From Vibrio crassostreae 9ZC13 (GTDB taxonomy: Bacteria; Pseudomonadota; Gammaproteobacteria; Enterobacterales; Vibrionaceae): a stretch of DNA of 64,000 nt. The DNA is taken from assembly GCF_000272045.2 (NCBI RefSeq), contig NZ_AJYZ02000019.1, forward strand, positions 1,810,704 to 1,874,703, in the 5' to 3' direction. The position numbers were made by a program, and so were the translations under genes. Position 1 is the first letter of the stretch, and the number at the start of each line of letters is the position of its first letter. The notes beneath the pieces were generated by a model. That model searched no databases. It had not been told where the DNA came from and was given only the letters and a program-made list of their open reading frames with translations. Positions 38,701-45,541 of this stretch are shown one piece after another.

Positions 38701-40252
38701 TGACGACAGTGTCACTTATTACTTAGCCGTGACCAACAACGGTCAAGGTAACGCGGCTAATGTTCGTCTAACCGATGAGATCAGTGGACTACAAAACAGC
38801 ACAGGTAATAAAGTCTTTACCGATTGGACAATTGAAGGTGTGGAAGTCGACGACTCGGGCGCGGTTATTCAGCGTCATTCTTTCCCGTCGAATAAAGACT
38901 TAGACACTACCGTTAACCTGAAATCCAACAAACGAAATGCTTACGCGTTTGAGGTCGTGGGTACGCTAGGTAAGGGCTTGGATGACGACATTACCAATAC
39001 CTTTACGGCGACCGAATCTGACGGTACCGAAACCAGTGACAGTGTAACTACTCATATCAAGAAGATTCCTGATAATTCTGGAGAGTTGGAGCTGACCAAG
39101 TCTGCGTTGCAAGATACCGCGCAAGTGGGTGATGCGGTTGAGTACGAGATCATCGTTGAGAACAACAATGAATCTTACTTTAAGAACGTGACTGTGGAAG
39201 ACCGTTACCCAGGTGGTCTGAAATACATCGTGGACACATCAGAAATTGTGCTAAGCGGCATTGATGGTGAGTTCGGTACGGAAGACGATCAGGTTATCTC
39301 TCAAGATCCATCAGATACGGGCAAGTTAATGTTCACATCGTTGAACTTTGATCCGGGCGAGAAGCTGCGTATTCGTTACTTATTGCGTGTGTCGGTAGGT
39401 GCCACTTTTGGTGATTACATCAACACCGCAGTAGCGAAGGTTGATGGCTCGGCTGTTTCTAATGAAGACACCGCCAAAGTGACCATTGAGCCGGACAAGG
39501 TGTTCGATACCTCATCGATCATCGGTAAAGTTTTTGAAGATCATAACAAAGATGGATTCCAAGCTGATGCAACCGCGTTTGATGTTGAGCTAACTGCGAA
39601 CTTAGCAACACAAGGCTACATCGCTGATTCGACGCACATCATTCGTGATGGTCAAGACGTTGCTATTCAAGATGGTGCGATAACCACTGCACTTGAACAA
39701 GGTTTGGAGCTTGGTGACCTTTGGGGACATTCAGTGAACCGAACACTGGCAGAAACCAGCAAAGTGGTGATTCAATTTAAAACTCGCACACAGCAAAGCT
39801 TTGATTTCTACGTCACAACCGATGCGGGCTCTCGTATCGAGTTCGACGCACAAGGTCAGATTCAGTTTAAGCATGAATCGGACAAGAAAAAGGGACTGAG
39901 CGCGGAAAACCTCAACGTAACCAGAAACCTGTATCGCGATGGCGAGGATTACCTGTGGGAAATCGTTATCGAGAACAAAGGTATTTACGAAGATGGTATT
40001 CCGGGCGTTAAGTTGATGACGGTTGAGGGAATCGTTATTTACACAGACCAGTACGGTCGTTACCACGTGCCCGACCAATGGGTACTCAATAAGAAAGGTA
40101 AGAACTTCCTCGTGAAGTTGGACACTGATTCGCTCTCCACCTCCATGGAAGTGGTGAGCGAAAACCCAAAAGTGTTGCGAATTACCCCGAACAAGCTCAC
40201 CAAGTTCAACTTTAGCGTTCATCGCAAAGACCAACAAAGTGAACAGAAGTAA
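29777..40252 (+). CDS. Giant secreted protein with about 22 tandem DUF11-type repeats
   Basis: A 3491-residue acidic exported protein. ATG 29777 is preferred to ATG 29729 because it gives a normal signal peptide (FRYNLAFFLSILLFPFASYA). Residues 25-3100 hold 21 divergent Ig-like repeats averaging about 146 residues, each with a Y-x-PG-x-x-V-x-Y-x-I-x-V-x-N core, a D-x-I-S-x-I strand, an AFxxW phrase and an IxNxA end. Repeat 22 (about 3103-3240) is a canonical DUF11 domain. The tail begins like an SdrD-B/Cna-B domain (IGKVFEDHNKDGF), is interrupted by about 130 residues, and resumes with GIPGVKLMTVEGIVIYTDQYGRYHVP. There is no LPxTG motif, autotransporter barrel or RTX repeat. It heads a three-gene cluster with a predicted barrel protein 27 bases on and an OmpA lipoprotein. 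A long surface fibre or adhesin is inferred. Confidence 0.85.
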   Translation: MFRYNLAFFLSILLFPFASYADTTGLVMDLSIDSVSYDNDQEVAYTLVLTNESDKAIAELDVKDELLNILTTDDQGNNANAFSQVSTQAQSSFLSSPGDYSRFGNLDASGVRIAAGGSVTYTMVATVSADAAGTIDNVASASTGLLDAVESNTESIQRGVYQHDVVVSVDKTNYQLNNKLTYKIKVSNTGDTFIQTIDVQDVISDIKALNIEGALQQAFTDNVNSVSKVEGSKSDPGTFAESGDLSVSAASIDIGGSVTYEIQATVADNLVGDIVNDGITAETRDDLVTVDEVITPPTEPSITLTHTLNQSDNYLVDDEFSYTVTVANQANTGIAYHYSVQQFLADLETDLGNDVSNEKNATDTVGNPYDFWTNEVTSIGSNSLSELNASGKESNKSLEDKVSIYPGEQIVYSVVVDVSPVSIGQIPQVAARVVDADGHADSGDALANILDSKDVLTTSSSQITRNKNTTDTTYVPGIVGDNEVVYDIVIFNKDTEFFANDIEVVDKFACIVTEQTDGSNASAFSEWKLEVADRSGEGSNYGSFNYNTWTTNDINLKVDLAPEGFVHYKLTAKVADTSVGQIVDDGTDAGLCLGDNLGESGSGVQMPNSKLKVQKEVDSRYYSAGGTLNYDITVENNGDGYAIDIPVYDDLVSVMTQSINDTPTKAYLSWIITAKSYASDGSISTNSDPGFTDDIEGNQKNQKILDVKAKLAPHDKIVYSIAATVNPIADDEIRNEVTVDSVLYSDRGSYPRDYYLVLDKRVDGHDEQNAYTDTTNTVTYTISITNPAGNGFASNINVKDEISTIEAELLHEPGETKPVFSSWTISAEREADSPWVKAVTDPGSFSDNNDLDATAQIPPGATITYTIVGTLDRSVDSEILWGAFTNTATVTGPDTNLSDTVRTYPSEPNLVVAKTAQNTDFVVGERATFDIYIYNRGVGYANDATVQDSISALNFFNSWTIVGSTNTDKPGSRYGDIANDTDIDTDVDITPGGWVHYEVSGIVKSDYEEEQVSNRVDVYDPITDRDHSSSAQIDNSHSTYDINVSLAKTTDVVRYTPGEDLTYTIVIGNNSDTDETDLIFMDRLSEITTTLANDKDGEVEDVLNQNPFDYWSVDTGSGFGPQTTEDVEFPVSIPAKDFVTVRIKAHVKDNAVSNGVADRDGGIIRNEAVLIHDDNAGCTDDCEYAKRAVAENHQVHNNGGVVRTTNINRYSPGDELTYTIRYNSQDGHGYRNNVDVNELINDISVELQDGNSGNPFFDDSVGSNKFTVAVAKSDPANAGTTDGTKDGDVANDTDIVTSIDIDAGEDVTYTVTGTVRPDAVGDIHYRDTVVIPDGYHLDFDKTTDEAVYEPAQTVTYHLVIENDGKGNAHDIPIVDNLEDITVSLVDGNTGPAYSDWTITSIATGTDSEYVDAGAGAGNVYTSTNSNLNVEADIPMGAKLEYQVVATINDKANSDVVNVLTVDGDTISHNISQTVRQIDYEKNILAYYDTDGNELAGATNYMPGGYIEYEILIENIASAHVDDISLRDDIDQITTQYFDGTRGPAFDSWTIETFADGSGISDPDVDNSIKDNQPIDTHLDISADNFGGVVLSSFVRYVIKAKISPKAVGSFTNRAYIDEDDGNELIAVSPPAKMAEPEISFSKKAFYDAGLSSAKTEYSQVAGESEVYYRVQIKNTGNGIEYGSRLEDTISAIQTRIAEDASTSGTDPVGQPFLSGWEVQLEKTAAVGSITDAVDFVSGNNVNIDNDIVIAPQESLTFTIHAEIREDALGDIQNKANYDGKVRTATLMPLGNNISVEKRVVSINGNPFNDGDTYLPGDEVEYEFVVTNTENGWANDIQIKDTVKDIQVEVIGGTMESAFVSGDIIHEISNGIDANVDTYVPSYNPNNNLNIETDIAAGEILTFNLTGVIRDDALGTIEANRVTAENESATSETIPPQEAELDYFKTLVYTDGESAGCSVPSNDGSSCTYAPRGDVEYQVTLENTGDSIANDVSVIDAIHTIKTEDGDDAFSEWTIAIAVEPVGSYDVRGNYNGSVPLNATVDLRPGEHIVFDVKGRVSTSATGTITNTAQVNGDNTNDIVLNPGRSNILVDKWTDTPTYVPGGTVNYYIDITNDDVDSGLFSIRDIISGFEVETVDGSMQTALTEWSVDYNVLYNSAPSDPDANDFSELDKLVGQNSPDIDLPVESIKMAGRDDAGTGGGDKYTAVRIHVQGKVRDDAIGRFTNTAYLRHGLDDSKIARLREGFITPKSGQLVLTKETTPIAEPDAKYQPGQPISYKITVANTGEGYLVDQVLTDRIDTIMTEVANSPDQEQALTGNWIISDEQLDGSGDPALNARKDVVNNAQGYSATYSIHPGDSYSFVVTNTVNDKAKGEITNVVKVDSDDGEHSADATYIPEDAQVEITKDVDKAEYLPGETLQYTVTVKNNGLGWAEDVAIEDALKSVETTIAGGTTEQAFDPASIQISAVSTTGETPVPDATRGEDLHETLDIAPQDSIVFTIQVATNPLATGDITNIASATFDGTTFDDSATSTPVLATVSVKKTVDTPSYEVTKLINYDITVTNSSDAFASGVQLQDIISDIQVDTTADKQESAFLLWEVSFDASDDRSVVTPKTFDLSEDIDVSMDVAPQSTVTFHVKALIRTTAIGDISNTATITYNGTPQDSTVVMTPKDSEFVATKTNVQTEYEPGGELEFLITIKNTSNNYISDLSVVDDMSTIEVGYYDGTTGPAFVAGTTSLVVESTTVGTTTEQISPIEYSVDIAPHGTVVFRSKGTVVDTATGHIINTAQVDGGDVISPPVQTVAAVVQAELFTDAPYYVPGEQVEYHLVVQNIGRGIAKDVALYTQFSESMGDHIDGNFSNAFDEWTLTATSEGAETQPGTFDDDKDLFTLVDISPGGKIDYTFTLTVNEDMLTNIDVLGYYLDLTGSPAMRARSKGMLASETSMQAVADQVSALDLPPVGADLVVEKRSDKPEYTEDDDSVTYYLAVTNNGQGNAANVRLTDEISGLQNSTGNKVFTDWTIEGVEVDDSGAVIQRHSFPSNKDLDTTVNLKSNKRNAYAFEVVGTLGKGLDDDITNTFTATESDGTETSDSVTTHIKKIPDNSGELELTKSALQDTAQVGDAVEYEIIVENNNESYFKNVTVEDRYPGGLKYIVDTSEIVLSGIDGEFGTEDDQVISQDPSDTGKLMFTSLNFDPGEKLRIRYLLRVSVGATFGDYINTAVAKVDGSAVSNEDTAKVTIEPDKVFDTSSIIGKVFEDHNKDGFQADATAFDVELTANLATQGYIADSTHIIRDGQDVAIQDGAITTALEQGLELGDLWGHSVNRTLAETSKVVIQFKTRTQQSFDFYVTTDAGSRIEFDAQGQIQFKHESDKKKGLSAENLNVTRNLYRDGEDYLWEIVIENKGIYEDGIPGVKLMTVEGIVIYTDQYGRYHVPDQWVLNKKGKNFLVKLDTDSLSTSMEVVSENPKVLRITPNKLTKFNFSVHRKDQQSEQK
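29850..39500 (+). repeat. Array of 22 degenerate coding repeats (DUF11-like)
   Basis: Tandem units of about 390-500 bases encode the repeats of the giant protein. They are recognisable only at protein level (for example YTPGEDLTYTIVIGNNSD, YLPGETLQYTVTVKNNG, YVPGEQVEYHLVVQNIG); the DNA has drifted, so the array is old rather than a recent expansion. Confidence 0.8.
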
Positions 40253-40279
40253 GCCATTGGAACCGTAACTGGAAATTGT

Positions 40280-43200
40280 ATGAAAGTATTTAGTAAGTCT
40301 CGTTTAGCTACGTGTGTGTTAACGGCCATTCCTGTGATGGCGGTAGCGAAAGACACAGGTAAGCTTGAAAAACTCGGTTCTGAGACGACTGGCATTGAAA
40401 TCACCAAGCCGAACCAAGACCAAGACAGCTCGCGTATTTACTTAGAGCAAGGCGCTATTTGGGCAAGCCGTGACATCACTCGCTTTGACCCAGTATTAGA
40501 TGTCAGTGTCAGCGATGAATTAGAAGTCGAACAAGGCACACTGCGTGACAGCGTCGGTTTCACCATTACCACCAACTACGGTTACTACATCAAAAAGTAC
40601 CAGTTGGAAGTGTACCGAGTGGGTGACTTTGGTCTGTCTGAGCCAATCGCTGTGCTTGAAGGCGATAAACTGGCGAACGACTCTGACATCAATTGGGATG
40701 GTCAAACTGATGTTGATTATCAGTTTGAGGTCGGTGAGCAGCTGATGTTCCGCCTAAAAGCGTGGGACAAAGATGGCAACATGGATGTGACCACCGTTGG
40801 TGTGACTGACTTAGTTGAGCCGGACTCTGAAGTCGATATCGACCGAAACGATAACGACGATGAAGAGAGCAAAGGTAAAAGTTACGGACAGGCAAAGCTG
40901 ATGCGTCACAACATCCCGACCAATGCGGGTTTAGCGAAGTTCATCGGCACTGGCTTGAAAGGCGTAGATAAAGTCATCATCGGTGAAGATGAATTTGATG
41001 TCGAAGATGGCAACTTATACGCAGAGCAGTACTTACCAACAGACTCCTACATTTTCCCAACCAAGGTTGTGTTTGATAACGGTGATGAACGTCGTTACAA
41101 GCTTTACGTTCGTATTCCAGATACGTACTACGCACAAACTGGCTTGGCTGATCTTTATGTTGGTAAGAATAATGTGTCTGGTAATAGCGATGCATTAAGT
41201 GTCGATGACCAGTACCAAGATGACATCTACAACCAAGGTCGCTTAGCGTACTTTGGTCAGGGTAAATTTGGCGACAAACTTCGTGTAACGACTCACTTTG
41301 ATACGCGAGAAAGTGAAATCAAAGACATGTTCAAACATCCGTTCGCCTCCGACGATTCGGATGTGTTCGATATCCTCGAAGACGACGATGAGCTTTATTA
41401 CGGTAACTATGGTGACAGCTCAAACATCGAAAAAGTGGTCAACACCAAAGGCAAGGTTTACCTCAATGTGGAATACGATAAGTCTCAATACTTGTGGGGT
41501 AACTACAACACGGGTTTAACAGGCACTGAGAACAACGATTACAACCGTAGCCTCTATGGTTTCAAAGCTGATTATCGCACTCGCGATACTACACAATACG
41601 GTGAAGATCGTTTGAACGTGGTCGGTTTTACCGCAGAAGCTGATTCCTTGTATGCACACGATGAGTTCTTGGGTACAGGCGGTTCTCTGTACTTCCTTCG
41701 TCATGGTGAAGCGGTACCGGGAAGTGACAAAGTTTACGTAAAAGTAAAAGATGAATCTGGCCTAGTGCAGAATGAAATCCCACTTGAGCCGGGTGTCGAC
41801 TATGATTTTGACCCATACCAAGGTCGAATTATTTTGACCAAGCCACTCGACAACATCCTATCCGATAGCTTTGGTAGCGTGATTGAAAACGGCGATGATT
41901 ACGAAAACTTTCTGGTTGTCGATTATGAGTATGTTCCACAAGGTTCAGATTCATTAGGCGCGATGTCTTACGGTGGTCGTGCTAAAGGTTGGATCAACGA
42001 TTACGTTGGTGTTGGCGTGACGTATGCAACTCAAGAAAAGGACAACCAAGACTACGAGTCTTACGGTACGGACTTAACGTTGCGTGCAACAGAAGGTACC
42101 TACATTAAGGCTGAGTTTGCACACAGTGAAGGTACTCAAACTGAGTCGAATTTTGTCTCTGTTGATGGCGGCTTAACCTTTACGCCAATTGGCGACACAT
42201 TGGAAGACCGCGAGGGCGACAGTGTCCAAATCACAGCTGTCACCAGCCTTTATGATCTTGCTCCAACCATTTTTGGTGCTGTTGGTAATGACCTGAAACT
42301 TTGGTATCGAGACAAAGACGCGGGATACAGCTACGCAAGCAGCAGCGATGATTTAGAGCAAGAGGCATACGGTGCTGAACTTCGTTTGCAAGCTACCGAT
42401 CGCTTGGCGGTTCTCTCTCGCTTCTCGACCAATGAAGAGCGCGATGTCGATGGTAATCTAGAAACAGATACTGTAACGATTGAGATTGAGACTCAAGTCA
42501 AAATCACCGAGCACATCAAAGTTTCGGCGGCAGGGCAACAAACTGAAGAGCTTAACCAAAACGACGAGCACAGCGATGCGACCTTAGCGGGCGTGCGTTT
42601 GGAATACATGTGGGACAGCGAGAACAGCGTTTACGTTAAAGGGCAAAAGACCGTCGATCAGTCGGATGACTATGATGAAAACGACAGCGCGTCGATTGGC
42701 GCTGAATTCCAAGTGTTGGAAGACTTGTCTCTTGGCGGCGAATACACCGATGGCGACCGAGGCCAAGTAGCAGAAGCGACTGTGACTTACGATGTAACAG
42801 ATGACCACTCAACCTACGTAACTTATGTAGATGATAACTACGAAGGTCAAAACAACGTGATTGTTGGTCAGCGTGCAGACCTCACCAGCAGTGTCGATTT
42901 TTACCAAGAGAACCAGTTTGTTGATGAAAACGACGGTCATGGCCGTATCGACTCGTACGGCTTTGGTTACGACGTGACGGAAGATGTCGAGATGGGGATC
43001 GGTTATCAGCTTGGGGAAATTAAAGATGACGAGAACATCACCACAGAGCGTGAATCTATTAGCTTCAATGCTTCAATTGACCTAGATGACATCACCCTAA
43101 GCCACAAATTTGAATATCGAGTGGATAAGAGTGAAGACGACCCTGACATCGCTCAGCGAGAGCTGCAACAAATCGTGACGACCAACCGTTACACGCATCA

Positions 43201-43795
43201 CTTAACGGAAGAGTACACATTGTTCGGCAAGTACAACTACTCCATCACCGAAAGTGAAACAACGGGCGAAACCATGGCGCAATTCACTGAAGCGACCGGT
43301 GGACTAGCGTATCGTCCGATCTACAACGATCGACTCAACTTACTGAGCCGCTACACCTACATTGCAGATTTCGATCAACTGGATCGCGATGTGGATTATC
43401 AAGATGAAACCAGCCAGATCATTGAAGTTGAGGCGATCTATTCGATTGACCAACACTGGGATGTCGGTACTAAGTACGCCCATAAAGACAAACAGCAAGC
43501 TTTTGAACGAGCATCTGGTTCGAATGAGCTGGTTAAAAGCGATATCGACCTATACGGATTAAGCGCTTCTTACCGTGTGATGAAAGAGTGGGATGTGACG
43601 GGTGAATACCACTGGAAAACAGACACACTCAACGATGAGCTAGAACACGGTGCGTTAGTTTCGGTGAACAAGCACATCGGCGAGAACTTCAAAATGGGGA
43701 TTGGTTATAACTTCTCTGCGTTTGATAGTGACTTAACCAATGATGACGACTACGACGCATCCGGCGTGTTTATTAACTTAGTCGGTAAGATCTAA
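40280..43795 (+). CDS. Predicted outer-membrane beta-barrel protein of the giant-repeat locus
   Basis: A 1171-residue exported protein with a signal peptide (residues 1-23, ending in AVA). Residues 40-190 look like periplasmic beta domains, followed by an acidic linker (DIDRNDNDDEESKG). The middle (about 380-530) has LWGNYNTGLTGTE, NRSLYGFKA, EFLGTGGSLYFLRHGE and PLEPGVDYDFDPYQGRIILTKPL, a pattern I recall from large uncharacterised proteobacterial envelope proteins. From about 560 to the end, alternating amphipathic strands with many aromatic ends suggest a barrel of 20 or more strands, closing in GVFINLVGKI. It starts 27 bases after the giant gene and is probably its membrane platform or exporter. 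No named family was recognised. Confidence 0.75.
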   Translation: MKVFSKSRLATCVLTAIPVMAVAKDTGKLEKLGSETTGIEITKPNQDQDSSRIYLEQGAIWASRDITRFDPVLDVSVSDELEVEQGTLRDSVGFTITTNYGYYIKKYQLEVYRVGDFGLSEPIAVLEGDKLANDSDINWDGQTDVDYQFEVGEQLMFRLKAWDKDGNMDVTTVGVTDLVEPDSEVDIDRNDNDDEESKGKSYGQAKLMRHNIPTNAGLAKFIGTGLKGVDKVIIGEDEFDVEDGNLYAEQYLPTDSYIFPTKVVFDNGDERRYKLYVRIPDTYYAQTGLADLYVGKNNVSGNSDALSVDDQYQDDIYNQGRLAYFGQGKFGDKLRVTTHFDTRESEIKDMFKHPFASDDSDVFDILEDDDELYYGNYGDSSNIEKVVNTKGKVYLNVEYDKSQYLWGNYNTGLTGTENNDYNRSLYGFKADYRTRDTTQYGEDRLNVVGFTAEADSLYAHDEFLGTGGSLYFLRHGEAVPGSDKVYVKVKDESGLVQNEIPLEPGVDYDFDPYQGRIILTKPLDNILSDSFGSVIENGDDYENFLVVDYEYVPQGSDSLGAMSYGGRAKGWINDYVGVGVTYATQEKDNQDYESYGTDLTLRATEGTYIKAEFAHSEGTQTESNFVSVDGGLTFTPIGDTLEDREGDSVQITAVTSLYDLAPTIFGAVGNDLKLWYRDKDAGYSYASSSDDLEQEAYGAELRLQATDRLAVLSRFSTNEERDVDGNLETDTVTIEIETQVKITEHIKVSAAGQQTEELNQNDEHSDATLAGVRLEYMWDSENSVYVKGQKTVDQSDDYDENDSASIGAEFQVLEDLSLGGEYTDGDRGQVAEATVTYDVTDDHSTYVTYVDDNYEGQNNVIVGQRADLTSSVDFYQENQFVDENDGHGRIDSYGFGYDVTEDVEMGIGYQLGEIKDDENITTERESISFNASIDLDDITLSHKFEYRVDKSEDDPDIAQRELQQIVTTNRYTHHLTEEYTLFGKYNYSITESETTGETMAQFTEATGGLAYRPIYNDRLNLLSRYTYIADFDQLDRDVDYQDETSQIIEVEAIYSIDQHWDVGTKYAHKDKQQAFERASGSNELVKSDIDLYGLSASYRVMKEWDVTGEYHWKTDTLNDELEHGALVSVNKHIGENFKMGIGYNFSAFDSDLTNDDDYDASGVFINLVGKI

Positions 43796-43857
43796 GCATG
43801 CCCCAAAGTGGGTTGAAAGTTAAGAGTTGAGAATTCAAAGTGACAGTAAAGAGTAAG

Positions 43858-44808
43858 ATGAAAACAATTATTTTCCTAATAAGCGCAGTGATGAGTACTT
43901 TGCTGCTGTCCGGCTGTGCAACCGACACCTATGTGAGCCAGGAGAACCGAGACAAGTTCGCAGGCATCGATGTGTCTAAGTTTTTAATCAGCGAGTGTTT
44001 GGCGCCAGAGCGTGAGGTGCACATCGCCATCGCAGAGCATTTTGCTTTTGATAAATACCAATTACGCGACCTCGATAAGATCAACTTGGATACCTTTGTT
44101 AAAGAGATCAGAGGCCTCGAAGGGCGTATCACGATTGTCGGCCATACTGATTACAAAGGTTCTCTGGAATACAACGAACGTCTTTCACAGCGCCGTGCTA
44201 AATCGGTCGCAGATTATTTGAAAGGGCAACTAGACCCAACGCAATATGACTGGGAAGTGAAACATCTTGGTGAGACTCAACCTCTTCTGTTTGGTAAGAC
44301 AGATAAAGACCGAGCGGAGAACCGCCGTGCATTTATTGTGTTTGAAGAAGCTCAGAAGTACGAAGAGATGCCTTTCTGTGAGCCACCAAAACCAGAACGT
44401 AAAGTTTATATGGCAATGACGCCACACTTCGATTTCGATAAGTCAGTACTCAAGCAAGAAGATCTAACTCAGTTAGATGACTTCACAACGAAGTTGAGCG
44501 GCCTGCAAGGCAGCATAATGGTGGCAGGGCACACCGACCAATCGGGTTCACTTTCTTACAATGAAAAGCTGGCTGAGCGCCGCGCAGAAACGGTGGTTGA
44601 ATACCTCAAAACCAAACTCGACCCTAAGCAGTTTATCTGGGAAGTGAAGTCATTTGGTAAGTTGCAGCCTGCGATTAATGAACGCTCTGAAAAAGCCGAT
44701 GCATTAAACCGCCGCGCGTTCATTGTGTTCAAAGAGTCTGATATTACTGCCGAACAGCAAGCTCTTTCTGGCAGTGAACAAGAGGCGTCGAGCAGCGAGA
44801 GTGAGTAG
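43858..44808 (+). CDS. Lipoprotein with two tandem OmpA peptidoglycan-binding domains
   Basis: A 316-residue lipoprotein with lipobox LSGC. The ATG at 43858 is chosen because the signal peptide then begins normally; a GTG six codons earlier is possible. Two OmpA/MotB domains follow: the first about residues 50-165 (FAFDKYQLRDLDK, VGHTDYKGSLEYNERLSQRRA, AENRRAFIVFEE) and the second about 180-290 (FDFDKSVLKQEDL, AGHTDQSGSLSYNEKLAERRA, LNRRAFIVFKE), a recent internal duplication. The tail is Ser/Glu-rich. It lies 62 bases after the barrel gene and is probably the cell-wall anchor of the system. A bidirectional terminator ends the cluster. Confidence 0.88.
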   Translation: MKTIIFLISAVMSTLLLSGCATDTYVSQENRDKFAGIDVSKFLISECLAPEREVHIAIAEHFAFDKYQLRDLDKINLDTFVKEIRGLEGRITIVGHTDYKGSLEYNERLSQRRAKSVADYLKGQLDPTQYDWEVKHLGETQPLLFGKTDKDRAENRRAFIVFEEAQKYEEMPFCEPPKPERKVYMAMTPHFDFDKSVLKQEDLTQLDDFTTKLSGLQGSIMVAGHTDQSGSLSYNEKLAERRAETVVEYLKTKLDPKQFIWEVKSFGKLQPAINERSEKADALNRRAFIVFKESDITAEQQALSGSEQEASSSESE

Positions 44809-44847
44809 AAATTACTGAAGAATAACAAACAGATGCCTCTATAAAAC

Positions 44848-44876
44848 GCAAAAAGCCCCTACGTTGGGGCTTTTTG
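44848..44876. terminator. Bidirectional terminator after the giant-repeat cluster
   Basis: A 10-bp stem (AAAAAGCCCC / GGGGCTTTTT) around a short loop is flanked by A and T runs on both sides, so it can serve the OmpA lipoprotein gene and the convergent BLUF gene. Confidence 0.9.
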
Positions 44877-44910
44877 TTGCTCGCTCTACGGATTAAGTCG
44901 GGTCGAAGAT

Positions 44911-45339
44911 CTATTCAGATGGCAAATTTTGCTTTAACTCTAAAAGCATTCGATAAGCACTTTCGCCAGACATTTCGTACGGGTTAAATTGATCAGATGT
45001 TGAAAACTGTAAGTTCAACAGCTCGGTTAAATTGGACTGCGGAATGTCTCCCATCGACCAGTCTCCAAATTCTCTGCTATCAACCTCTTTAAAATAAAGT
45101 ATTGCGACGTGATTGTGTCTCTCGTCGTTAAGAATATGATTGTATGTGTGGTTAACGGCCTCTCTAGACCCTTCAATACATTGAAGAAAGTACTTTTGAT
45201 TATGGCTGAGAAGCCCCGTTAAATGGCTTTGCCGATTATGATCTCGCGAGATAGCGAGTATCTCCTCCAATGCTTTGGAATCACAACATTCGGAAAGCGT
45301 ACTGACATAAATTAACCGAGTTAGGAACATAGGCATCAT
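44911..45339 (-). CDS. Short BLUF-domain blue-light receptor
   Basis: A 142-residue flavin photoreceptor with one BLUF domain and a short C-terminal extension. The FAD-site residues fall exactly where they do in AppA, shifted by ten: Tyr11, Asn35, Gln53, Trp94 and Met96 (RLIYVSTLS, SRDHN, FLQCIEG, GDWSMGD). There is no output domain, so like PixD or BlrB it should signal by protein contact. Three in-frame ATGs occur within the first four codons and the true one is uncertain. It is a single gene; its partner is not apparent from its neighbours. Confidence 0.92.
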   Translation of the reverse strand: MMPMFLTRLIYVSTLSECCDSKALEEILAISRDHNRQSHLTGLLSHNQKYFLQCIEGSREAVNHTYNHILNDERHNHVAILYFKEVDSREFGDWSMGDIPQSNLTELLNLQFSTSDQFNPYEMSGESAYRMLLELKQNLPSE

Positions 45340-45467
45340 TTCGGATTTTTGTTCAAAGGGTATTAATAAATATAAGCCAAGCTCATGGAATTGCGAGTCA
45401 TTGATTTAATTGTCACTCGGTGGCTTTTGGAAGAGAAGAGAAGAGGATGGGGATGAAGTAGAAAAGG

Positions 45468-45530
45468 GCAGGTTGCAAGATACGCTAAAATGACTCGAAT
45501 GTTGGCCATTCAATTATTTTAGCGACCTGC
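45468..45530. repeat. Long imperfect hairpin
   Basis: An inverted repeat of 63 bases: outer arms GCAGGT / ACCTGC, then CGCTAAAAT / ATTTTAGCG, then GAATG / CATTC around a short loop, with small internal loops. It lies 12 bases after the stop of a small minus-strand gene and may be its terminator, although no good T-run follows. Alternatively it is a small mobile or REP-like element. Confidence 0.6.
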
Positions 45531-45541
45531 TTGTGAGCTCG

